The notes under the pieces were generated by a model, which was not told where the DNA came from, searched no databases, and worked only from the letters and a program-made list of their open reading frames with translations. Shown piece after piece: positions 1-5,052 of a DNA stretch of 5,052 bases. The DNA comes from an uncultured Christensenella sp. (lineage in GTDB: Bacteria > Bacillota > Clostridia > Christensenellales > UBA1242), in contig CASEYA010000050.1 of assembly GCA_949291975.1 (NCBI GenBank), positions 1-5,052 on the forward strand, read 5' to 3'. A program made the position numbers and the translations under genes. The stretch's first letter is position 1, and each line of letters begins with the position of its first letter.

Positions 1-836
1 CGCCAATCTGGCTTTACTTTTATCCAAAGAGAAAGATTAACCTTTTTATCCAGCATTTTTTCAATGGCAAGGCGAGCGGATGTGCCAATCTCTTTTATCT
101 TTTTGCCTTGCGCACCAATTATGATGTTTTTGTGGTTTGATTTTTCGCAATAAATTGTTGCGGTAATTTGCACAAACTTTTGGTTGTCTGTCATCTCATC
201 AATAATCACACCAACGCCGTGAGGCACTTCGTCGTTTAAATTCCACAGCATTTTTTCTCTGATTGCTTCGGCAATCATAAAACCAATGGTTTTGTCGCTT
301 AACTGGTCGTCTAGGAAATATTTGATGTCATCAGTCATTTTTTCCTTGATATGCTCTTTCAGTGGCTCCAAGTTTTTGTTTGTTAGGGCAGATATGCAAA
401 AAACTTCTTCAACCTTTATGTTGTTAAGTTTTTCAAGTTCTGGAAAAAGTTTGTCATATTCAGTTAAATCAACCTTGTTTACCACAGCAAAAACGGGGTA
501 GGTGTTTTCACAATATTTGCTGAGGGCATTCAAGTCCTTTTTTTGAATTGGTTTTGAGCCGTCAATCACATATAAAAGAAGGTCAATATCTTTGGTGGCA
601 CTTTCCACACTTTTTTGCATATAGGCATCAAGGCGTGTTTTGATTTTGTGTATTCCTGGGGTGTCAACAAAAACAACCTGTCTGTCCTCGGTGTTCCAAA
701 CCCCCATAATTTTATTTCTTGTTGTTTGAGGCTTTGGCGAAACAATAGAAACCTTTTTTCCAATGATAGCATTGATGAGAGTCGATTTTCCAACATTTGG
801 CAAACCCACAACTGCAACGAAACCTGATTTAAACAT
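1..836 (-). CDS. era: GTPase Era, 3'-partial (C-terminal end outside window)
   Basis: Era is an essential GTPase that binds the 3' end of 16S rRNA and assists 30S subunit maturation. The 278 visible residues show the whole G domain: G1 GLPNVGKST (11-19), G2 PQTTRN (36-41), G3 DTPGIH (58-63), G4 NKVD (120-123) and G5 SAL (149-151). The linker EVPHG (203-207) leads into a type II KH domain with GxxG loop GAQG (241-244), ending at the family's KVKPDW signature (273-278). Era is normally about 295-300 residues, so only some 20 residues are missing. The ATG at 836-834 is preceded by AGGAG at 847-843 with a 6-base spacer, and the N-terminus matches the family. G1 carries Leu where GRPNVGKS is more usual; all nucleotide-binding residues are intact. 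It lies 249 bases downstream of ybeY, which acts on the same rRNA end. Identification is firm. Confidence 0.97.
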   Translation of the reverse strand, partial: MFKSGFVAVVGLPNVGKSTLINAIIGKKVSIVSPKPQTTRNKIMGVWNTEDRQVVFVDTPGIHKIKTRLDAYMQKSVESATKDIDLLLYVIDGSKPIQKKDLNALSKYCENTYPVFAVVNKVDLTEYDKLFPELEKLNNIKVEEVFCISALTNKNLEPLKEHIKEKMTDDIKYFLDDQLSDKTIGFMIAEAIREKMLWNLNDEVPHGVGVIIDEMTDNQKFVQITATIYCEKSNHKNIIIGAQGKKIKEIGTSARLAIEKMLDKKVNLSLWIKVKPDW

Positions 837-867
837 TTTTATCTCCTGTTTTTTATTATTTTTATCT

Positions 868-896
868 TTTTTAGCATAAAAACCACAAAAAATCAA
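868..896 (-). promoter_or_regulatory. candidate promoter of era
   Basis: On the minus strand, TTGATT (896-891) is separated by 17 bases from TAAAAA (873-868), with a TG one base upstream of the -10 (extended -10, TGC-TAAAAA). Transcription would start near 861, about 25 bases before the era ATG, leaving room for the AGGAG at 847-843. Each hexamer matches the sigma-A consensus at 4 of 6 positions. The region is so AT-rich that chance matches are expected. A competing candidate is TTAGCA (967-962), 17 bases, TATTAT (944-939). Confidence 0.3.
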
Positions 897-918
897 GTTT
901 TTTATGTTTTTTGTGGTT
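881..918 (-). terminator. hairpin between ybeY and era, possible weak terminator or leader hairpin
   Basis: A perfect 12-bp inverted repeat, AACCACAAAAAA (881-892) and TTTTTTGTGGTT (907-918), encloses a 14-base loop. Read on the minus strand the stem ends GTGGTT and runs into three further T residues before the tract is broken (TTTATGC). It could therefore end the yqfC-yqfD-ybeY transcript, but the stem is mostly A-T and the U tract is short. If the promoter candidate near 939-967 is the real one, the same hairpin would lie in the era leader RNA instead. On the plus strand it is followed by AATTTTTGTTTTTT, but no gene on that strand would use it. Confidence 0.4.
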
Positions 919-1085
919 AATTTTTGTTTTTTAACTATATAATATCAATTTTTTGTGATTTTGCTAATATTTTTTTGAAAAATATTTAGTCAACTAATGT
1001 TTTTGTATAACTTGTATTTAAAAGTTTTTTGTAAAAATTGCAAATCTTAGACATCTTTGAAAATTTTTCAATTCAGGATATTTTA

Positions 1086-1577
1086 TTAAAAGATTTTTTT
1101 CTTGTCCAAAAATTGCATCATTTGATTTTCATAGTCTTTCATGATTTTTGTCTCTTCTTCTTTGTGGTGGTCACAACCAAGAAGATGAAGCATGCCATGA
1201 ATAAAAAGTTCCAGCATTTCCCTGTGTTTACTGTTGCTAAATTCAGGCGCTTGCTTTTCTGCAATTTCTGGGCAGATAAAGATGTCTCCAAGATTGATTG
1301 TTTTTGTAAAATGGTCAAAATCAAGCACAAAGTTTTCTTTTGTCAGTGGCAAATTTTTTTCGTTCTCTACCAGCCTAAAAGAAAGCACATCAGTTGGCTT
1401 GTCAATGTTTCTTGTCTCTTTGTTGATGTGCCTGATTTCCTCGCTTGTTGCAAAGAAAACAGAAAGGCTTATTTGTGCTTTTTCTTGATTAAAAATTCTA
1501 AGCACTTGTTTTGCGATTTTTGTTAGCAAACTTTTGTTTATTTTTTCAAATTTTTTTGTGATTATTTTTACTTTCAA
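1086..1577 (-). CDS. ybeY: endoribonuclease YbeY (16S rRNA 3'-end maturation factor)
   Basis: YbeY is a zinc-dependent cytoplasmic endoribonuclease needed for correct 16S rRNA 3'-end processing and 70S quality control. The 163-residue product has normal family length. It shows the metal site HGMLHLLGCDH (127-137), in which His127, His131 and His137 fit HGxLHxxGxDH. It also has RNIDKPTDVLSF (56-67), whose Arg56 aligns with the functionally important Arg59 of E. coli YbeY, and LGDIFICPEIAEKQA (96-110). The start is TTG at 1577-1575: an in-frame stop lies at 1598-1596 and the next Met is residue 121, so no ATG start is possible. AAAGGA at 1592-1587 precedes it by 9 bases. The start overlaps the yqfD stop by 4 bases (TTGA), implying translational coupling. 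Era, its functional partner, is the next gene downstream. Confidence 0.96.
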   Translation of the reverse strand: MKVKIITKKFEKINKSLLTKIAKQVLRIFNQEKAQISLSVFFATSEEIRHINKETRNIDKPTDVLSFRLVENEKNLPLTKENFVLDFDHFTKTINLGDIFICPEIAEKQAPEFSNSKHREMLELFIHGMLHLLGCDHHKEEETKIMKDYENQMMQFLDKKKIF

Positions 1578-2704
1578 CTTATTTTTTCCTTTATCTTAAT
1601 GTAGTATGAAACAAAATATACATTTGAAACAAAATTAACTTCTGTTTTTTCTTCAATGATGTTGTCATCTGCTTCGACCTGAGCAAAAGCAAGAAGGCGT
1701 GCTTCAAGTTCTAGATTGTTTTGATTAGATGCAAAATCTTGCGTGAGGACAACCTCTTCAAGCTCATATATTCTTTCATATATGATTTTAAGTGGCAGTG
1801 CGCTTGAAGGTGTTAAATATTCTTCCTTAGATTCGCTTTCAAACTTGGAAAATGTGTGGCTTTCTTTGTTTTCAAAAACGGTTGAGCCAAGAAAAAGAAC
1901 CTTTGTGTTTGTAACAAATTTGCCTGTGCGAGTTAAAATGACCTTTTCAAGCGGAAATTCCACCGTGGCACTTTTAAAGGTATAGGCATAGACCTGACCT
2001 TTTGCTTGGCATTTTGTCATTTCGCCACCATTGTCGGTGTATCCAGCAATCAAAACTTGACCTTTTTTAACATAGTCATTTGGTTTAACCAGCGCAGTGC
2101 CTTCTAAAACGGTTATGCTTGCAACAATTCCGTCTGTTTTTGCCACAATGTTTGCTTTGCTGGCGTCTTCTTCTGTGCTTGCTGTTAAAACGGTATAGTT
2201 TATCACAAGGTTGCATCCATAAAAAACAGCATCAACCAAACTTATTTCTTCAATGTTTTCATAAAGAATTTGTTCAATATCATTTTCACTTAAAAAGCCC
2301 TTGAGCGTTCCAACGCCAACACCGTTTGTTTTTAGCGCAGATAAAATTTCTTTGTCAAGTCCGTCTCCATAAAGAGTGATGTTCCAAACAAAAAAAGAAG
2401 CAATAATGTTAAGCAAAAGCCCTGCACTCAGCCCAACAATAAGCCCAATTCTTCCAGCAAAGTTTTTTAAAAAAGTAGATACAGTGTTGTTTTTTTGCTC
2501 CAAAACATTATAGCATTTTTGTTTTAAAATAGCAAGGGCTTTTTCTGCATCTTTATATTTGCAAACAACAATCATTTGTGTGTCGCTTGTTCGTGCAATT
2601 TTATAGATTTTTATCTTTTCTTTTTCAAAGGTTTGCAAAAGAGAGAGAAAATTCACGCCCTTTATAACAAAGGTTGTTTTGCCAAACTTTAATTTTTCAA
2701 ACAA
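1574..2704 (-). CDS. yqfD: sporulation protein YqfD
   Basis: YqfD is a membrane-anchored protein made in the mother cell under sigma-E in Bacillus subtilis; its molecular role is not established. The 376-residue product is close to the family length (about 400). It has a cytoplasmic-type N-terminal region (1-80), one hydrophobic segment at about 84-108 followed by the typical WNITLYG, and a POTRA-like stretch (110-172) ending SLVDAVFYGCNLVINY. A lipoyl/barrel-like region follows with AKTDGIV (188-194) and VKKGQVLIAGY (212-222), then AKGQVYAYTF (234-243). The TTG start at 2704-2702 follows GGGAGG with a 6-base spacer. An in-frame stop at 2725-2723 excludes a longer form, and the next Met (44) would remove conserved N-terminal sequence. 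The gene overlaps yqfC by 8 bases and ybeY by 4. phoH and pgpH, the usual next genes, are missing. The match rests on remembered family features, not an alignment. Confidence 0.92.
   Translation of the reverse strand: MFEKLKFGKTTFVIKGVNFLSLLQTFEKEKIKIYKIARTSDTQMIVVCKYKDAEKALAILKQKCYNVLEQKNNTVSTFLKNFAGRIGLIVGLSAGLLLNIIASFFVWNITLYGDGLDKEILSALKTNGVGVGTLKGFLSENDIEQILYENIEEISLVDAVFYGCNLVINYTVLTASTEEDASKANIVAKTDGIVASITVLEGTALVKPNDYVKKGQVLIAGYTDNGGEMTKCQAKGQVYAYTFKSATVEFPLEKVILTRTGKFVTNTKVLFLGSTVFENKESHTFSKFESESKEEYLTPSSALPLKIIYERIYELEEVVLTQDFASNQNNLELEARLLAFAQVEADDNIIEEKTEVNFVSNVYFVSYYIKIKEKIS
1587..1592 (-). promoter_or_regulatory. ribosome binding site supporting the TTG start of ybeY
   Basis: AAAGGA lies inside the last codons of yqfD, 9 bases before the TTG at 1577-1575. 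Together with the in-frame stop just upstream (1598-1596) it fixes the start of ybeY at a non-ATG codon. Confidence 0.7.
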
Positions 2705-2963
2705 GGGTAACCTCCCTTGAACTTATGCACAGCAAATTGCCCGTTATCATAAGTTCGGTTTTATCTAGGTTCTTAATTTGCAAATTTTGTCCATAGACAA
2801 AAACTTTTTGTTTGGCGAACAAGAGAATGATTTTTGTTTGAGAGAAATATTCAATTTTAAAGCGCCCTTCCAGGCTTATGCTGGAAAAGTCCAGCATATT
2901 TGCTAAAAAACGCATATTTTTAAGTTCAATATTCGCAGTTTTTGCAAACTCTTCAAAAAACAT
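2697..2963 (-). CDS. yqfC: sporulation protein YqfC (YabP/YqfC family)
   Basis: This 88-residue protein is close in length to B. subtilis YqfC (about 93 residues). It shows the family pattern: after residue 25, a run of short beta strands with DFSSISLEGRFKIEYFS (25-41), IILLFAKQKVFVYGQNLQIKNL (45-66) and a closing LMITGNLLCISS (71-82), the usual hydrophobic-Gly pattern before the end. There is no signal peptide or membrane segment. YqfC and YabP are mother-cell sporulation proteins without a known biochemical activity, and yqfC is normally the first gene of a sigma-E operon with yqfD, as here. The ATG at 2963-2961 is preceded by GAGGTG (2974-2969) with a 5-base spacer. It overlaps yqfD by 8 bases, so the two are probably co-translated. 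The short, diverged sequence makes position (before yqfD) an important part of the call. Confidence 0.88.
   Translation of the reverse strand: MFFEEFAKTANIELKNMRFLANMLDFSSISLEGRFKIEYFSQTKIILLFAKQKVFVYGQNLQIKNLDKTELMITGNLLCISSREVTLV
2711..2716 (-). promoter_or_regulatory. strong ribosome binding site for the TTG start of yqfD
   Basis: GGGAGG (within AAGGGAGGT, 2718-2710) lies 6 bases before TTG at 2704-2702, inside the end of yqfC. It is the strongest Shine-Dalgarno sequence in the window, probably offsetting the weak start codon. It decides the start of yqfD. Confidence 0.85.
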
Positions 2964-3120
2964 AAAAACACCTCAGATATATCTATGCTTTTTGCTTTTG
3001 TTGTTATTACATTTTTATGTAAATACATTTTTAACATTATTAAAATGTGTTCATAGTAACATGAGTTTTAAAAGCGAATTATATAAAGTCAACATGGTTT
3101 GCTGTGAGAATCTGTAAAAA
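2964..3120 (-). promoter_or_regulatory. upstream region of the yqfC-yqfD-ybeY operon
   Basis: Because a strong terminator ends valS at 3127-3155, the downstream operon needs its own promoter in these 157 bases. No convincing one is visible. A perfect TATAAT (3083-3078, minus strand) has no good -35 box upstream, and TTGACT (3092-3087) has no -10 at the right distance. I could not fit a sigma-E promoter convincingly. The region holds two copies of TACATTTTTA (3008-3017 and 3024-3033, plus strand), the palindrome TTACAT-TTTT-ATGTAA (3007-3022), and an inverted AAAATGT at 3042-3048. These might be operator-like, or simply AT-rich sequence. Confidence 0.35.
3008..3033. repeat. pair of 10-bp direct repeats TACATTTTTA
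   Basis: Identical TACATTTTTA copies at 3008-3017 and 3024-3033 are 16 bases apart start to start. The first copy is the left half of the palindrome TTACATTTTTATGTAA (3007-3022). They lie 45-70 bases upstream of the yqfC start codon. The pattern is certain, but a function is not. Confidence 0.5.
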
Positions 3121-3155
3121 TTAAACAAAAAAAACAAGCACTTTTGCTTGTTTTT
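3121..3155 (-). terminator. intrinsic terminator of valS
   Basis: A perfect 11-bp stem, AAAAACAAGCA (3130-3140) and TGCTTGTTTTT (3145-3155), encloses a CTTT tetraloop (3141-3144). On the minus strand the stem ends in an unbroken run of eight T (3134-3127), then GTTTAA. This is a classic Rho-independent terminator about 78 bases after the valS stop. It separates valS from the yqfC operon. In the other direction the T run is only five bases, so it is mainly a minus-strand signal. Confidence 0.9.
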
Positions 3156-3232
3156 AACTTTGATTAGTTTATTTTTTGTGTTTTAAATTTATCTGTTCAA
3201 TTTTATTTGAACTATTTTTAATTGTTAGCAGT
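3156..3232. other. 3' untranslated spacer of valS
   Basis: This is a short AT-rich tail between the valS stop and its terminator. It contains a 6-bp inverted repeat, GTTCAA (3195-3200) and TTGAAC (3207-3212), with loop TTTTAT. It lacks a T tract, so it is not a second terminator. No gene is visible. Confidence 0.6.
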
Positions 3233-5052
3233 TTAATTTTCATCCTCTGTTTTTAAAAATACTTCAATGTTTTTGTGGTTCGAGTCTTGATAGATAATTT
3301 CCTTAACACTTCCAACGGCTTTGATGTCTTGCTCGGCAAGTTTGATGCTTTGGTCAAAACCACTTAGAACAAGTTTTTCAACCTCTGTTTTAAGCGAAAG
3401 GTTGTTCTGTGATTTTTCTCCACGAATGCGAGACACAATCATCACAACATCAGCACCAAGATTAAACAGGTTTTGGTCAACAACTGCGTTTTGTTTTAGA
3501 TATAAAGAGGTGTGAATAGATTTTTCCTTCTTTGCTTGCCCAAAACTGTTCATATAGATTTCCTCAGTGATGTGAGGCATATAGATTGAAAAATATTTCA
3601 AAATTGCTTGCAACACAAAACTTGCTGAATATTGTGCGCTTTTCTTTGCTTCTTCGCCATAGATTTCTGGCTTATAGAGTCTGTTTTTTGCAATTTCAAT
3701 ATAGTTATCACAGAAATTCCAGAAAAGTTTTTCAATTTCTTTAAGTGCAAGCCCAATTTCATATTCTTTCATATAGCGGTCAAAGTTTTCTTCTGCAATT
3801 TGCAGTTCGTTTAATATCCACCTGTCCATGATTTCCATTTTCTCAGGTTTGTCTTTTGGTGCATCTTGCAAAAATGAAAGCACAAACTTGCTTGCGTTAA
3901 ATATCTTTTGCACAAGTTTGCCACCGTTTGCAAGTTGTTCAAGGCTGAAAATGGTGTCGTGCCCCATAGACACATTGCTTGCCCAATAGCGTGCAACATC
4001 GGCAGAATAGGTTTCAACAAGTTGTTGCGGAGACATCTTTTCGTTGCCTTTGCTTTTGCTGATTTTTTCTCCTTTTTCATCTACAACATAGCCCGAAATC
4101 ACAACATCATTCCATGGCAGTTTGCCAAAGTGCAAAAGCGATTTTGTAATGGTATAAAAGTCCCAAACACGAATGTTATCATGCGCATTTGGTCTTAGGC
4201 TCATTGGCAGGTTTTCGCCAGAAAGCCCTTGGTTAAATGCAAGGTTAAGCGAAATGGCAGGGGTCAATGAACTTGTTGCCCAAGTGTCCATCACATCTTT
4301 TTCTGGTATCCACTCAGTTGAGCCACATTCACAAGGCGTGCTTAAAGTGGTTTTCAGTGGGTCAACAGGCAGGTCTTTTTTGTCTGCAAGATGAACCTTG
4401 CCACATTTTGCGCAATACCAAACTGGAAAAGGCACACCAAAAAAGTTCTGTCTAGATATACACCAGTCCCACTTTAAGCCTTCTACCCAGTTAAGAAAGC
4501 GCTTTTGCATGCTTTCTGGGTGCCACTTGCATTTTTGACCCGCTTCAAAAATTTCTTGCTGGTGCTTTAAAATAGAGATAAACCATTGCTGTTTTGATAA
4601 AATCTCGATGTCGCACTTGCATCTTTCGTGCGTTGCCACAAGATGAGTGATGTCCTCTTGCTTGTAAAGCAATTTTTCTTCTTTCAGTTTTTCAATGATT
4701 TTCTCTCGTGCTTCTTTTATTTTTAGCCCCGCAAATTCGCCAGCAAGTTCGGTCATGCGCCCGTTTGCTGTGATTGCTTCAATAATTGGCAAATTAAAGG
4801 TTTTTTGCCACTGCATATCTGCTTCGTCACCAAAGGTGCAACACATAACAACCCCAGTGCCTTTGTCCATAAGTGCTTCTTCGTTGGCAAGAATTGGCAC
4901 TTCTTTGTGAAAAAGTGGGGTAATTGCCTTTTTGCCAATCAGGTGCTTGTGCTTTTTGTCCTCTGGGTTAACAAACACGCACACACAGGCAGGCAAAAGT
5001 TCTGGGCGAGTGGTTGCAATTTCAAGTTTTTCATCACTTCCTGCAATGCCAA
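3233..5052 (-). CDS. valS: valine--tRNA ligase, type 2 (archaeal/rickettsial-like), 5'-partial
   Basis: ValRS charges tRNA-Val and hydrolyses mischarged Thr-tRNA-Val. The frame is open to the window edge, giving 605 residues; some 200-250 N-terminal residues with the HIGH motif lie outside, so the TTG at 4996 is not the start. From the visible N-terminus: the CP1 editing domain with IATTRPELLPAC (11-22) and GTGVVMCCTFGD (64-75); the catalytic core DWCISRQNFFGVPFPVWYC (195-213); a zinc-ribbon-like set of Cys213/216 and Cys240/242; DTWATSSLTP (255-264); and the KMSKS loop KISKSKGN (329-336). The anticodon-binding domain follows (about 405-540). LPAC after TTRPE, the zinc-ribbon insertion, the SKSKGN and YWAS..MGHDT wording, and the lack of the charged coiled-coil C-terminal arm all match type 2 ValRS rather than the usual Bacillota type. 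A strong terminator follows. Confidence 0.97.
   Translation of the reverse strand, partial: GIAGSDEKLEIATTRPELLPACVCVFVNPEDKKHKHLIGKKAITPLFHKEVPILANEEALMDKGTGVVMCCTFGDEADMQWQKTFNLPIIEAITANGRMTELAGEFAGLKIKEAREKIIEKLKEEKLLYKQEDITHLVATHERCKCDIEILSKQQWFISILKHQQEIFEAGQKCKWHPESMQKRFLNWVEGLKWDWCISRQNFFGVPFPVWYCAKCGKVHLADKKDLPVDPLKTTLSTPCECGSTEWIPEKDVMDTWATSSLTPAISLNLAFNQGLSGENLPMSLRPNAHDNIRVWDFYTITKSLLHFGKLPWNDVVISGYVVDEKGEKISKSKGNEKMSPQQLVETYSADVARYWASNVSMGHDTIFSLEQLANGGKLVQKIFNASKFVLSFLQDAPKDKPEKMEIMDRWILNELQIAEENFDRYMKEYEIGLALKEIEKLFWNFCDNYIEIAKNRLYKPEIYGEEAKKSAQYSASFVLQAILKYFSIYMPHITEEIYMNSFGQAKKEKSIHTSLYLKQNAVVDQNLFNLGADVVMIVSRIRGEKSQNNLSLKTEVEKLVLSGFDQSIKLAEQDIKAVGSVKEIIYQDSNHKNIEVFLKTEDEN

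Larger units (their letters stand above)
837..1085. other. AT-rich ybeY-era intergenic region
   Basis: These 249 bases hold no credible gene. They contain the era ribosome binding site (847-843), the hairpin at 881-918, and a second, purely A-T inverted repeat at 966-986 (AATATTTTT, loop TTG, AAAAATATT). There are several promoter-like pairs on the minus strand, including TTGACT (993-988) with TATTAG 18 bases further on. In related genomes dgkA and cdd often sit between ybeY and era; no remnant of either reading frame is visible here. Confidence 0.8.

Noticed and set aside
966..986. 9-bp inverted repeat AATATTTTT/AAAAATATT
   Set aside because: It is entirely A-T, with a three-base loop and no following T run. 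It is expected by chance in such sequence and is too weak to call a terminator or ncRNA.
986..1054. A 22-codon minus-strand open frame in the ybeY-era gap, starting ATG at 1054
   Set aside because: It has no Shine-Dalgarno sequence upstream and its composition is typical of random AT-rich DNA. Nothing supports its translation.
1057..1071. Near-perfect palindrome TTGAAAATTTTTCAA just after ybeY, as a possible terminator
   Set aside because: The arms are separated by one base so a hairpin would be small and A-T only, and no T tract follows on the minus strand.
1038..1526. A 162-codon open frame on the plus strand opposite ybeY
   Set aside because: It is antisense to a firmly identified ybeY, is Phe/Lys/Cys-rich in the way AT-rich antisense frames are, has no clear ribosome binding site and resembles no family I know.
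3811..4080. An 89-codon minus-strand open frame within valS in another frame
   Set aside because: It lies wholly inside the conserved catalytic and KMSKS region of valS. It is a shadow of that coding sequence with no independent evidence.
4994..4996. TTG at 4996 as the start of valS
   Set aside because: The frame continues upstream to the window edge with conserved editing-domain residues (IATTRPEL), and the HIGH motif must lie further upstream. The codon is the internal Leu of ELLPAC.
1..5052. tRNA or rRNA genes, CRISPR arrays, insertion sequences, prophage or defence genes
   Set aside because: I looked on both strands and found no cloverleaf, no spaced repeats, no terminal inverted repeats or transposase motifs. 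All the long coding frames are explained by five core genes.

Overview
This window comes from a low-GC (AT-rich) bacterium. The pair yqfC-yqfD, two sporulation genes restricted to endospore-forming Bacillota and their relatives, sits directly upstream of ybeY and era, which points to the Bacillota and most likely a Clostridia-like lineage. The A+T-rich codon use, tight gene overlaps, TTG starts and GGAGG-type ribosome binding sites fit that placement. The exact lineage cannot be read from the sequence, and the presence of yqfC/yqfD does not prove that the organism sporulates.

All five genes are on the minus strand, so transcription runs from high to low coordinates. (1) 5052-3233: the C-terminal two thirds of valyl-tRNA synthetase (valS), whose start lies beyond the window edge. 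A strong intrinsic terminator follows at 3127-3155. (2) 2964-3120: an AT-rich gap with short direct and inverted repeats that should hold the promoter of the next operon. (3) 2963-1086: yqfC, yqfD and ybeY, which overlap one another by 8 and 4 bases and so form one translationally coupled operon. Both yqfD and ybeY start with TTG. (4) 1085-837: a 249-base AT-rich gap with a hairpin and several promoter-like sequences. (5) 836-1: era, complete at its N-terminus and cut by the window edge just before its natural C-terminus.

YbeY and Era both act on the 3' end of 16S rRNA during 30S subunit maturation, and ValRS supplies Val-tRNA, so most of the window serves translation. YqfC and YqfD are small and membrane-anchored mother-cell sporulation proteins that traditionally share this locus. 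In many Bacillota the order is yqfC-yqfD-phoH-pgpH(yqfF)-ybeY-dgkA-cdd-era; here phoH, pgpH, dgkA and cdd are absent and yqfD abuts ybeY. The ValRS is of the archaeal/rickettsial kind (type 2) rather than the usual bacterial kind, which suggests horizontal replacement somewhere in the ancestry. I see no mobile element, CRISPR array, tRNA, rRNA or clearly novel system. The content is mainly core housekeeping, with a few architectural oddities.
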